DNA of 64,000 bases from Scenedesmus sp. ARA3 (lineage: Eukaryota > Chlorophyta > Chlorophyceae > Sphaeropleales > Scenedesmaceae), in contig RWJK01001438.1 of assembly GCA_004335835.1 (NCBI GenBank), positions 1 through 64,000 on the forward strand, given 5' to 3'. A model generated the notes under the pieces. The model saw only the letters and a program-made list of their open reading frames with translations. It searched no databases and had not been told where the DNA came from. Positions 38,041-50,043 of this stretch are shown in pieces. Position numbers and translations under genes: made by a program. Positions within the stretch are counted from its first letter, which is position 1. Every line of letters begins with the position of its first letter.

Positions 38041-40086
38041 ATGCCTCCTCGCCCTGACACAGCATCAGCACAGCAGCAGCGAGCTGTGCTAGGGCAGGAG
38101 ATGCCAGGCCGTGGCCAGGGCGATGTGCGCCAGCAGCAGGATGTGAACAGCAGTGATGCAGGCACGAAAGCAGCAGCAGCAGCAGCTGGCATACTTTCCA
38201 CCGTGTCCACACCAGCAGCAGCAGCAGCAGCAGCAGCAAGCCCCAGCGTGCCGCAGCCCACAGCTGCGTCCGCTGACACAGCAGCAGACAGCGATGTGGC
38301 TGCAGCACACAGCTCCTTGCAGCAGCCCCGCCGAGGCGAAAGCTTTGCCCAGAAAGCAGCACAAGAGGCACTGCAGCGGATGGCCAAGCAGGACCAGCTG
38401 CGGCGGCAGCTGCAGGCAGCAATGCAGGCCCTGCCAGGTCCTGTTGACGATGACCCTTTAGAGTCCAAAATGCGCCAGGCAATGCAGCAGCTGAAGAGCT
38501 TGCAGCCGCAACCGCAGCAGCAGCAGCAGCAGCAGCGGCGGCAGCAGCAGCTGCTGCAGCTTGCGCAGGGTGCCGGCCCGCACAGTCACACTCTGCAGGA
38601 AGCCCGCAGCGGGTCAATCACAGGTGCATCGCCATCATCGTTTCCTGCCAGCAACATGCAGTCACTGCAGCAACTGCTGGCTGTGTCACCGGCTGCTGGC
38701 ACAGGCACATCGCTCACTGCCAGCAACATGCAGTCACTGCAGCAGCAGCTGCTGGCTGTGTCACCGGCTGCTGGCACAGGCACATCGCTCACTGCCAGCA
38801 ACATGCAGTCACTGCAGCAGCAGCTGCTGGCATTGTCACCAGCTGCTGGCAGCAGCCTGCACTTGCCACTGCGGCCACCTGCAGCGCTGCGTGACCAGCT
38901 TATCGAAAAGATCAGCCAGCAGGTATTCGCCCTACTTCAAGACCACCACCAGCAGCAGCAGCAGCAGCTGCCGCAGCAGCAGCAGCAGCAGCAGCAGCAG
39001 CACCTGGTGCAGCACCTGGTGCAGCTGTTGCTGCAGCAGTTGCGCGCACGGGTGCAGGAGGATCAGCAGCTCATCCCGCAGCTTACAACGCTGCTGTCAG
39101 CAGCGAATGATGCAAGCACAGCACCAGCTGCAGCAGCAGCAGCAGCCCAGCCGCTTGCTGTTGCTGGTGCAACTGCGTGGCAGCAGCAGCCGCAGCTGCG
39201 GCTGCTGCAATCCTCACCAAGTTTGCCAGCTGCTGCTGCTACAATCTCTGCCGCCATGTCGCCACAGAGGCAGCAGCTGCAGCAGCAGCTTGCAATGGAC
39301 CAGCAGCGGCACCTGATGCAGCAGCAGCAGCAGCAGCAGAATGCAACAGGTCAGCAGCGGCCGGCGCAGCTGCAGCAGCAGCTGTTGCAGCAGCTTCGAG
39401 TGGCTGTGCTGCAGCGCCTGAGGACCTCTGCCTCCCCAGGTCCCCCTGAGCTGCCTGCTGCTGCTGCTGCTGCTGCTGCACCAAGTCTTGACAGAGAGCC
39501 TTCGGGCGGCAGCAGCAGCAGCGGCGCTATGGACCCTGCAGCTGTAGATGAAGTGTCGGCAAGGTGCGAGCGGCGGGCTTCGAGCGATAATGTATGATGT
39601 TGTGACGAAACGCATGTGGTGTAGCGATGTACATACGGCGTGTAGCACCTGCTGCTCTAGCTGCATTAGGCAGTCTGTGTGCTCAGCAGCGAAACGGCGA
39701 GTGCTGCAACTGTGCCTGGGGGTGTTGGCTGGCCTTCAGTCCACATACAGCTAACACAGGCTGCCGCCGCTGCTGCTGCTGCTGCTGCTGCTGAGCAGGC
39801 TAGAGGCAAGCATAGGGGCTGACCCTCGCTGGAGCCAGCTGCCTGCAGACTCGCAGGCGCGACTGAAGGAGCGCCTCAGGTGGGGTGCAGCAGCAGCAGC
39901 AGCAGCACGTGTACATGCTCATCAGTGGTGCCAGCACAACCTTTCGACACAAGCTGTCCCTCATTTGGGGTGCGTACAGCTGCTGCTGCTGCAGCAGGCA
40001 GCAGCAGCAGTAGCAGCAGCGGCAGCAGGGGAGGGTGGCCATGGTTTGTGGCGCAGCGGCGCCGCCGCAAATGACAGATGCAGAAC

Positions 40087-40133
<47 letters not shown>

Positions 40134-40915
40134 TTCAAGGCTCGCTGTGCCAGATGCCAAGGCGCTGCAAGCGCAGCAGCCGCACAGCTAGCAGCGCTGC
40201 ACTTCAAGCTGTGCTGCGCATGCTGCCTGCATGGCTGGATTGTCGCGCGATGCGATGCAATGCAATGCAATGCAATGCACCATGAATTGCAATGCCATGC
40301 CATGGAATGCAATGCCACGTAACGCAATGCCATGAAATGCCATGCCATGAAATGCAATGCCATGCCATGTAATGCCATGACATGGCATGCCATGTAATGC
40401 CATGCAATGCAATGCAATGCAATGCAATGCAATGCCTTGTAATGCAATGACGTGAAATGCAAAACAACATGACTGGTGCCTTCTGCTGCAGGCAAATTGT
40501 GAAGCAGGTGTTCAAGCAAATGCTGCTGCAGAGCAGAACCAGCCCAAACACTCTGCTGCCACCACCACCTCCAGCAGCAGCAGCAGCAGCAGCAGCACGC
40601 GCAGGATGTGTGGGCCTGCAACATCAGCCTTCGGCCGGGCAGAGTGACCTGGCGCTTGCAGCAGCACTGGAACCGCTGCTCAGGCAAGCACGAGCAGTCA
40701 CACAGCAGCAGCCGCAGGGGAGTGCATTGGGCATGGCAGCTGCTGTGGCAGCGCAGGCAGTAGCAGCTGCCCTGGAGCAAGCAGCACACAGCAACATGCA
40801 GGAGCCGAGCTTACGGCCCCAGCAGCAGCAGCAGCAGCAGCAGCAGGTGTTGAACAGTAGCTGGCTGCTGCCAGGGCCTCAGATACGGCGAGATCTGGGT
40901 GCCACATCAGTGAAT

Positions 40916-40947
<32 letters not shown>

Positions 40948-41332
40948 GGCTTTGCTGGCTGGAGGTCCATTTGCGAGTGCCGCAGCTGCCCCCTTCAGCC
41001 CAGCCCTGCCTGCTGCTGCCGCTGCCGCTGCTGGGATCAGCGCTGTTGAGCCGCATCTGTCGGGCTTGCTGCTGCATGGTGAGGGGCTGAGTGTGAGTGC
41101 CTCATGGGGCCTGCCTCCTCAGAGCAGTGCAAATGCCGCACTGCAGCAGCAGCAGCAGCAGCAGCAGCCAATCGCGCACGCGCTACCTCACAGTGCAGCA
41201 GCAGCAGCAGCAGCGGATGAGGCGTTGGATCTGGATCCCAATGCGCCTGATCCGCTGGCACACCTTGTGATCCCGCCAAAACACAAAAGGGGCCGGCCCC
41301 GCAAGCGGCCTCTGGAGCCGCCACCGCCGCCT

Positions 41333-41365
<33 letters not shown>

Positions 41366-41596
41366 GATGTTACGTCTGCGTCTGGGGTTGATTCCGACGT
41401 CCGCAGCGGTGCGGCAGCAGCAGGGAGCGGGGGCGCGGCAGGGCCCAAAGACAGCAAGAGAGCAAAGGCAGCTACAGCAACAGCACCACCAGCAGCAGCG
41501 CAGCCAGCTGCGGTGGATGAGGAGTTGGGTGCGATTCCAGCGCTTGCTGCATTGCTGCAGCAGCATGGATACCTTCTAACCAGGCCACCAGGATAG
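38041..41596 (+). CDS. Gln/Ala-rich AT-hook protein
   Basis: Two exons, 38041-39563 and 40492-41596, joined by a 928-nt GT-AG intron in matching phase (875 residues). Low-complexity Gln and Ala tracts dominate, with short helical segments (SFAQKAAQEALQRMAKQDQL, RQIVKQVFKQMLLQS). Three near-identical 24-25-residue repeats lie at 38650-38860 (SNMQSLQQQLLAVSPAAGTG). Near the C-terminus IPPKHKRGRPRKRPLEPP carries a canonical AT-hook core (RGRPRKR), which binds the minor groove of AT-rich DNA. A nuclear regulator is inferred from AT-hook plus Gln-rich activation-like regions. No catalytic domain is seen. If the intron were not spliced, the first frame would end at a stop codon at 39595. Confidence 0.75.
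38650..38860 (+). repeat. Three tandem 72-75-bp coding repeats
   Basis: Repeats encode ASNMQSLQQ(Q)LLAVSPAAGTG-type units inside the AT-hook protein; the first copy lacks one Gln codon and the third diverges at its end. In-frame tandem duplication within an exon. Confidence 0.85.
40249..40455. repeat. AATGC/CATGC pentamer-type satellite in an intron
   Basis: About 200 nt composed almost entirely of AATGC with CATGC variants, immediately before the acceptor of the second AT-hook exon at 40492. It is rich in CATG palindromes and could form secondary structure. Confidence 0.9.
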
Positions 41597-42233
41597 GACG
41601 TGCCACTTCCTGCTGCTGCTGCTGTTGCTAGCACAGGACATAGTCCATCCTGGTTGCTGCAGCAGCATTAACAGCTTGCAAGCGAGCCGCTGATTGAGCT
41701 GGCACAGCCGCGTGTTGTCACAGAACTGCACTGCAACTTAGTGCTGCAGTGCAACAGGTTGTGGCAGGCACAGAGTTTTGATCTTGATACTGGTATCAAA
41801 TCATATTTGCACTGCATTGCCATGCCTGATGGCACTGGAGATTGGCAGCTGCCGCATGCCTGCACAGCAAGAGTGAGCAGCGCCTCAGCCAGGTGTTGCT
41901 AACACAAGTGTTGCGTTTGGAAGTGTTGGGTTTAGAAGTACTTTGGATGATTGTTGGGTTGCTAGGGCTCAGCAGCATGCTGGCTAGCGACCAATGGTTG
42001 GTTTTAGGGCTGGTGGGTTTTAGGGCTGGTGGGTTTTAGGGCTGGTGGGACTGGGGCGGGTGGGTTCTGCAAAGTCTGGTCTGCGTAGAGGGCTGGCTGA
42101 TGTATAAGGGTTCGGCAATATCAGGGCTAGTCGGTAGCCTAGGATGGTTTGGAGACTTGTAGGCTTATGTATGTGAAGGCTTGGCTATGTGTGCAGCTGT
42201 GCTGGGCTTGTTGCTGCTGCTGCTTTTGGTAGT

Positions 42234-42283
42234 ATGAGAGAGGGTAGCTGAGTGTGGGTCCTGGCATCATCTCGGACGGTATG
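42234..42283. repeat. Dispersed repeat, partner of 7605-7654
   Basis: About 40 of 50 aligned positions agree with 7605-7654 in the same orientation, both beginning ATGAGAGAGG and ending GGTATG. Probably an eroded mobile-element fragment. Confidence 0.6.
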
Positions 42284-42287
42284 TAGA

Positions 42288-42338
42288 GTGCAGGTATATA
42301 TACACTATATATAGTATATATAGTGCAGGTATATATAC
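42288..42338. repeat. AT-rich palindrome between 16-bp direct repeats
   Basis: Positions 42303-42325 form a 23-nt near-perfect palindrome of TA steps. It is flanked by identical 16-bp direct repeats (GTGCAGGTATATATAC) at 42288-42303 and 42323-42338. Confidence 0.85.
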
Positions 42339-43202
42339 GCTTGCTGACGGCTGCTTGCCAACAGCAGCCGCTGTGGTGGTGTACCTCAGTCTGCTGCGCA
42401 GTTACAGTTGCCGGCAGCAGCAACAGCAGGTGCACGATAGTCGTACCCGGGGGATCGGCAGCAAGCTTTACTCTAGAATCCAACAGCTGCATTGCCAATC
42501 CAGTGCACAATATTGCAGGTGCAATTGGCGGCCTGCTTTGGATGCTTCACTTGACAGGACAGCGGTGTTCCGTAGTGTTGGTGGTGATGGCGTGTTTTCG
42601 CATCATTCTGCACTGTTGAACGGCCTACAAGCTGCGGTGCCTCTTCAAGCAGCGTAGCGCCGTGTTGCACCACAACACTTGTTGCTGCTGCTGCTGCTGT
42701 TGCCAGATGTATGGTGGCCCAGCACCAATGCACGTTGCATGCTGTTTGTGTGCATTGCAGACGGGACCTGTGCTCCACCTGTGCTCGCAGTGCCTTGTTA
42801 TAACGGCTGTTACTAACATCAGGTGTAGCTGACACTGGCAGCTCCCTGGTGCAGTCGAATGCACTCTTGCCTGGTCAATAGTTTGCTGCTTATCCAGCAG
42901 TTTGCTGACGCGTCTGTTGAAGGCTTATCAGCCTGCTGATGGGCCAACATGCACTCTGTTGATCCGAGCAGTGAGTGCAGCAAGGCGCTGTTTGATGCAC
43001 AGCTGTTGCAGCTGCCCTGTTCAGGTGTGTGGCGAATGCTTGGGCCCAAAAACCGTTGACTACTGCCCATGAATCCCCATGCCGGTGTGTTTGGTGCTGT
43101 GTTGGACGTGCATCTCATCTTATGCACGCAGCTACGGCTACGTTTGCTGCTGTACAGGGCTGCATAGAACTGCACATGCTGCTGCAGGTAGAGACCGGCT
43201 GC

Positions 43203-43445
43203 ATTGTGTTCACAGCATGCACAACTGCACATGCATTGTGTTCACAGCATGCACGACTGCACATGCATTGTGTTCACAGCATGCACGACTGCACATGCAT
43301 TGTGTTCACAGCATGCACNACTGCACATGCATTGTGTTCACAGCATGCACAACTGCACATGCATTGTGTTCACAGCATGCACAACTGCACATGCATCCTG
43401 TTCACAGCATGTACGACTGCACATGCATCCTGCTCACAGCATGCA
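43203..43445. repeat. 32-bp minisatellite, about 7.5 copies
   Basis: Unit period 32 bp, containing TTCACAGCATGCAC. Copies differ by single bases. One undetermined base (N) stands at 43319 inside the array. Because 32 is not a multiple of three, the open frame over it cycles through three translations of the unit and is not a gene. Confidence 0.92.
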
Positions 43446-45669
43446 TCATTGTAGGTTGTACAATCGTGCACATGCCAGTGGTGCAGCACTTGCTGCCGCA
43501 GCAGGGTGGCAGCTCTCTCAGCAGCGCATATGCTGATCTGCTGTGGCAGCTCTCATGTAGCTGTGTTTCAGCTGATGCAATAGGCGGGTTTCAGCTGATG
43601 CACAAGTGTGTTTCTGCTGATGAATTAGGTGTGTCTCAGCTGATGCATAAGTGTGTAGGTATAGGCTCCAGCACTCACCCGATTCTGTCAATGATTGTCA
43701 GCTATTGAGCGCCCGCAGCACGCTGTCGTTGCAGTGCTGTGGGGTGTGAACACAGTGCTCTCTTAGCAGCAATCGCTGGCTGGCATTTGCACAGCTGCAC
43801 ATGCGCCTTGCTTGGCCATCCTGCCTCAACCTCACCTGTGTGCACGCTGCAGCGGTCCGGGAGGGCGACCGTGGTTGGTTTTGCGCAATGTTTGGTCTTG
43901 TAGCAGCTAGCAATGTTGATGAGGCCGTAACATCAGCTGTAGTCTGCGGATTCTTGTGTGCGTGCGTGTGTGTGTGGTGTGTCGTTGGCTGGAATGCTCT
44001 GCACTGCATCACTGGAATACCAGCATTGGTGGGTTGGGTACGCATGGTCAGCACTCCCGACTGTTCAACACCGGCACTTGCATTGCCGATCGCCCATGTG
44101 TGCTGTGATGCCGGCCGCATTGTTGACAGTGAGATGCGCGTACTACGAACACAGCAGTTTACAGCACGCGGTGATCTGCATCGTTATTGGTGCATGTGAT
44201 GTGACATTGCCACACAGCACGCAGTGATCTGCATCCTTCTTGGTGCAGCACTTACCAGCACGTAGTGATCTGCATTCTTATCATTGCAGCACTCACCAGC
44301 ACGTGGCGATCTTCATCGTTGTTTATGCAGCATTTGGCAGCACTCGGTGATCTGCATCCTTATTGGTGCATGTGACGTGACTTGGCCACCATAGGTGTGG
44401 CGGTGGTGTGATCATACACGCCTTAATACTTGGACGTAACCCGCTGTTGTCTGCGACATTGCTTCTGTGATGGTGTGATGGTGTGAGAATCGACACCACT
44501 GCTGTTGGTGTTGCTGTGTGTTCCTTGAACTCAGTTGCCAGCTGAAGGCATGTGCCTGTGTGCGGTGATCTGCATCCTTATTGATGCATATGACATTTCA
44601 TTGCCACCATTGTTGGGACCTCTCAAAGCCACTTGTTATATGACCATCAACTTTGGCTGCAAGTGCATGCCCACTCATTGACACACACGGAGGTTGTTGC
44701 TGCGCATATCCTTGCTCTCTTGTGGGTTGGCGGGTTGGTATGTTGTGCCATTGCATGCAGTGGCATATTCCCCTCAGTTGATCTGTCGCTGGGTTGCAGC
44801 AGTGGGTTGTGGGTGGTGATCAGCACTACACAATGCAGCAGCAATGCCTTGGGTGACTGGGCTGCAAGCATGTATTTAATTGCGACGCTGCATTCTAGAA
44901 TTTCTTGACGTAGCAGCAGTAATGTGGCTGCAGCGTCTGGGTGCCTAGTCAGCAGGGTAGCGTATTATGCGTAGTATGTTTGCGGCTACACGGGGGGCTG
45001 AGGCAGCTGCAGTCATGTGGCTAGCACATGTCAGCATTGCTTGAAGGTGCGCAGCTACGCATTTACCACGGTCCCTTGGGATCCTGGAGCCGTTTAGATT
45101 CGTCCTTTTACATGTGTGTGGACAGATGCAGTGGTGGCAGGCAGCTGCAGTCACATGGAACGTCCATGTGTGGCAGATACAGGGGTGTGGGCCAGCTGCA
45201 GTCACATCGCTATATGTATGTATGTGGGCTGATACAGGGGCGTGAGGCAGCTGCAGCAGCGTAGCAGCTGCAGGGGTGTGTGAGGCAAAACAGCTGCAAG
45301 CGTGTAAAACACCTGCCGTCACATATATTGCTGCATCCGGTGGTCCTGCAGCAGGAAAAGGGCGGGGTGCGCAACAGCATGCGGTTGCATTCTGTAATTG
45401 TGTCCTCAGGCAGCAACAGTTTGCTGTTGTGCCCTCAGCCGGCAATTGCCAGTTTAGGGAAGCGCTGTGGACGTTTGCAACAGCTGCAGTAGCTGTATGT
45501 GGTGGGACTGCAGTGCCGCGGCAGAGCTGCAGGTCTGCTGACCTGCATAGCATGTTTGTGGGTCTGTTTGCTGGAAGACCAATTGCAGTGAATATGAACG
45601 TGCGCACAGTGCGCAAAGCAAGGCTCTCTCAAGCACCCGCCATGCTGATCAGCAGGCCTAGGCGTGCTC

Positions 45670-45717
45670 TTGCATGCGGCTATTGCAGCATGTATTGTCT
45701 TCCCTGCAATTCTTTAT
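45670..45717. repeat. Dispersed repeat, partner of 36812-36858
   Basis: By eye 45 of 48 positions match 36812-36858, starting TTGCATGCGGCTATTGCAG and ending TTCTTTAT. The two copies lie 9 kb apart in the same orientation; weaker similarity may continue to the right. Confidence 0.85.
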
Positions 45718-47709
45718 TCTGGTCGTGCTGAGCAGCAAGGCTGAGCTTGTGTATGCGGCAGTAGTGGTGGGCAGCGCTAGCGCACATGGCCTGTACAGGC
45801 AGTGCACTGCCACTGCCTGCTGCACCATGTATGGTGTGGTCGTTGTGTGGAGGTCTCCGTACTGTGCCGGCCACATGGAGCAGCCCCAGGCAATAATGTT
45901 GGACGATACGATTTCGTCAGTGGCACTCATTGAGGTTGCAGTTTTGCTGTGGCACGTGTGCTACTATGACAACTAGTGCTGCTTCTGTCTGCCGTCATTG
46001 TGGCGGCCAGTCGCTGCTGTACATGTACATGTTCTCGAGTGGGTATTAAAGGCAGGGGGCAGCACAATGGCAGCCTGCCCCGGCAGTGTGGTGTCTGCCG
46101 ATAGATCTAGTAGGCAGTAGTAACTTCTGTGGGCATTTCTTTGACATTATCGTGCAAGTGCCTTTGATACTTGAAGCTGACTGCACTTGGTCTGTTATCC
46201 AGTTTGTACCGGTAAATGTTCGTACCTGGAATCAAAGTAAGGAAGCAGGGCGCTTGTTACACATAGCGATTGACAGCCTGATGGCTGTGTCAGGTTTGGC
46301 ATTCGCCCATGGCATGCATGCCTGTCTGGCATAAGCCAGAACAGCCACCTGAAACTGCCTCAACCACTAGCACAGGCATCAAGGCATGTGCAACGTTGTT
46401 AACACTTGTCTCCACATCTGAGCCATCAGCACATGCACACAGCCACACACACTTGCATCTACAGACATCTCTGACGTGCATCAAGTATCCGAAACTACCA
46501 AAGGCACCAACGACCAAAGTAAGTACTGCGTAGCCTGAGCCATGGCACAGGTGTAAATGAAATATGGACTTAGGCCTCAACATGCCGATAGTGCAGTGAG
46601 TACTCACTGCAACCCCTTGGACGTGCTGCACAGTGCTATGACAGCTTTTGCAACGCCAAAACTGCTAAAAAAAATCTGCGCCGCAGCTCAGGCAGGCCAA
46701 CACAGCTTGACATGATGCAGCTGGCCAGCTGCTGCTAATCCTTGCAAGCTATAACAATAGTCAGTTCAGCAGCATTCACAGCCGGTGCTCACAGGAGCAC
46801 CTATGTGTAGGCAGATGTCTGCAGTCTTGACAACACATACCCAGGACTGTTTCCCTACGAAGCAAAGTGCCACAGTCAGTCAAGCCAGGTACTAGTTGCT
46901 AAACCTGCGACCTGCAATTCACGCACTTGCTTTGTAACCAAGTGGTTGCAACCAAGTGGTTGAATCTTGCCTTGGCAAGGTCAGACATGGAAGATATCAC
47001 AACAAGCTGCACGAGAGGGCACAATCAGCTGCACGCACACTCAAATAAAACACAACCACTGCATATCTCAAAAGAGTAACCTGATCAGGTTAGGGTCATG
47101 ACCCTGACATCAGCCGATTCAGCCGCAACATTGTGGCATCAATGCGATCCACAGGAGTACTGTTTCTGTGATCAGATTCTCCCTAGCTCTGACAGAAAAT
47201 GACATCACATCACCCACACAGATGACATGTGTAATCAAGCCAAAGATCAGCAGACCATAGCGTCGGTACAACACACACAGATCACCGCTGCATTTAAGGC
47301 TGACTGTAACACAGAATAGCAACTAAACTATCTGCATTCCTTCTGCAGGAAATATCTGCAAGCACGCGTTCAATTATAATAACTGGACATTCACGCGTGA
47401 ATGCCGTACGGCAATGCCACCTCTGGTCATCAGTCGTGCATACAAGCAATGGTTTCTGGTTGAAGTAGGGTGGGCTAGGCTGCAAGGGCAGGACAGTTGA
47501 AAAAGTACCGGTACAGCTGAAACGACTGTCGGCTGCCAATTCAATCACAACATCATATGCTGCTACTGTTTGATATTCTGTATTGAACACCATAACAACA
47601 GTACACAGGAATGGCCTGACACGTTCAGAATACATCAAAAATCATTTCCCAGCTCATTTCGTCCTTCAGTGCAATTCATCAATCAAGCCTTCACAATCGT
47701 TCAGAATCC

Positions 47710-50043
47710 TCATTTGCTGCTGCTGCCGCCGTTTCTCAGGCAGCAGCTCACTGCGCGCATACAATGCACAGCAATTAAACAACAATCAACCCTTTTTTTA
47801 AAGGCGCGGCTGGACTCGCGCACACATATGGGCTGCTGCTGCAGCAGCTGGCCGTTGATATTGCGCACCGCGCGCTGCACCGCCCGCTGCCCGCAGCCTG
47901 CGTCATACACCACGTAGCCGTAGCCCAGGCTCGCCTTGGTGGCGGGGCTGCGCAAAATCCACAGGCTGTGCACGCGCCCGCAGATCGAAAACAGCTGCAG
48001 CAGCGCGGCCTCGTCCACAAAGCCTGGCAGGTTGCCCACATACACGCCAGCACGGCGCGCACTGCCAGCTGCTGCACTGCTGGCAGCAGTAGCACCCGCT
48101 GCTGTGTGTCCCGCGGTCCTGCCGTTGCTGCTGCGTGCGTGTGCCGCTGCAGTGTGTGAGGGCCTGAGCGCTGCTGCAGCAGCCCCCGCTGCAGGGTGGC
48201 CCGCGGTCCTGCCGCCATTGCTGCTTGGTGCTGTTGCTGCTGCTGCTGCTGCTGCAGTGTGTGAGGGGCTGGACTCTGCATCCGGGTGGGCTGCGGGTGC
48301 AATGCTGCTGCTGATAATGGTGGGGCTGCGCGGCCGCGTGCTGCCTGCTGCTGCTGGCTCCCCGCGCTGCGCCGCCTTGGCATTGCCGCTGCTGCTGCTG
48401 TTGTTATTGCTCTGCAGCAGCAGGAGTAATGCTGGCTGCGCGTACTGTGCTGCTGCTGTTGCTGCTGCTGCTGCTGCCACTGTACTGCCGCCCTGGGCGA
48501 AGCTGAAGCGGCTGCGGTTGCGGCTGTAGGGTGATGCGCTGGCGCCAGCAGCGCTGCTGGGGTGGTGGCTGCCGGGGGGTGGCGCGCCCTGCCGGCTGCC
48601 CTGCTGGCCCTGCTGCGGTACCTCAGCCTGTGGGGCATTGCCGCTGCTGCTGCTGCTGCTGGCGCTGTTGCTGCTAGCATTGTCGTTGCTGTTGTCCACC
48701 AAGCTGCTCCATGCCTTGGTTGCAGGGGCCTTGGCGCCGTGGGCAGGCGATGCAATCAGGTGCACGATCGCGTCAGCTTCGTGGCTGTTACATGAGGAGC
48801 TGTCTTCCAGGTTGGTGCTTGGCAGCTCAGCGTCTGCAGCAGCGCACAGGTTGTTGTCTGCTGCAGGGGCAGGGGTGGTGGGGCGCTTGGTGCTGCTGGC
48901 AGCCAGGGTTGCTGCTGCTGCATTGCTGCTGGAGGTGGCTGGATAGGGCAGGCTGTTGCTGCCAACTGGAGCAGCAATGGCCTTCATGGTGTTGCTGCCA
49001 ATGGTGGTGACGGTTGTGGTGGTGCTTGTGGTGCACCACAGCCATGTGGTGGTGGTAGTTGTGGTAGTTGTGGTAGTTGTGGTAGCTGTGGTGGTGGTGG
49101 CAGGCTGCTGGCTGGCTGGGCAATCCACAGCTGAACCAGTCACAGCAGGGAAAGCCGTAAAGGTGTGAAAGGTGTTGGGCTCAGCTGTCTTGGTCAGGGC
49201 AAGGCTGCTGCTGCTGCTGTTGCTGGGCGAGCGGGGTGCCAGCAGAGAGGACAGCACAGCACCCTTGGACGCAGCACACCACCTGTGTAAGGCAGCAGGG
49301 ATGAACAAAGCAGCACGCAGATGATAGGTTATGGAGCCTTTTCGGGTTGCAATGTTCTTAGCCTGAAGCAAAGAGAAGCAAGGCATGCAGCCTGACATCT
49401 GCAGCAGTGGGCAGTGCTGCTGCTTCAACTCAAAATTTGAAATCATCACATCAAAAACACTGCCAGGCTGTGCAAGCAGCACCTCAGCACTGCTGCATTT
49501 GCTGCAAGTGAATCATCCTCACCTGTATGATGCTTTTGCGAATCGAACAAGGTAGGCAGATGCTGGGCGGGCGAAGTACAGCGCCAGGTGAGCCAGCTGC
49601 TGCACTGCCTTCCCGCCAGCGCTGCTGATGTTGCCGGTGAAGCGCCACTGGCTCGCCAGGAACAACTTGAAAGCCCGGATAGAGTTCTGGATGGCAGGGC
49701 TGTGCGCGCTGGCAGGGCTGCTGAGCGATGTCCTGCTGTGCTGGCATGCCACGGCGATACGTTTGCTGGTGTAGTGCGCTGCGCCGGCCGCCAGAGCAAA
49801 GGTGAATGCCACGAGACTAGGTTTGAAGCTGCAAGCCACTGGCATAGGGAAGTGGTTGATGGCGAGGGCTTCAATGGAGTCGCAAGTTGCCATGGCCATC
49901 TTGGCGAGAGTGTTCGTAAAGTCTGGGCGCCTCAGCTCAGTCACAAACCGGCGAAAAGACATGAAACTAGCTGAAATTGACGTTATCAGGCACAACAGGC
50001 ACGCGAGCAGTTCGAGAGCATGAAAGACCGTTGTAAGAGACAT
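47710..50043 (-). CDS. RRM protein with hydrophobic N-terminal region
   Basis: Two exons, 50043-49523 and 49282-47710, phase-compatible GT-AG (697 residues). A single RNA-recognition motif lies near the C-terminus: AGVYVGNLPGFVDEAALLQL (RNP2 VYVGNL), then GRVHSLWILR and LGYGYVVYDAG (RNP1-like). Residues about 8-28 (FHALELLACLLCLITSISA) form a membrane-spanning or signal-anchor segment, and LVAFTFALAAGAAHY near residue 80 is a second hydrophobic stretch. The middle is low complexity, with a poly-Thr block at about 49020-49110 and Ala/Ser/Gln tracts. An RRM combined with a membrane segment would suggest RNA binding at a membrane, but the two parts could belong to separate genes if the 49522-49283 intron is wrongly inferred. 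C-terminal end beyond the RRM is short and poorly conserved-looking. Confidence 0.75.

Larger units (their letters stand above)
41597..47709. other. Six-kilobase gene-poor region rich in minisatellites
   Basis: No convincing gene. Contents by position: dispersed repeat member 42234-42283; AT-rich palindrome 42288-42338; 32-bp minisatellite 43203-43445; loose ~28-bp repeats 43560-43660 (GCTGATGCA blocks); loose ~50-bp repeats 44140-44400 (GTGATCTGCATC blocks); GCAGCTGCAGTCACAT repeats 45005-45210; dispersed repeat member 45670-45717. Open frames such as 44945-45616 (minus) and 45276-45731 (plus) have repeat-derived composition and no motifs. Confidence 0.6.

Noticed and set aside
43079..43708. 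209-codon frame across the 32-bp minisatellite
   Set aside because: Translation is the three frames of the repeat in rotation (CTCIVFTAC, HMHCVHSMH and similar); no start context or domain.
44945..45616. 223-codon minus-strand frame
   Set aside because: Cys/His/Ala-rich, overlaps repeated GCAGCTGCAGTCACAT blocks, no recognisable family or splice partners.
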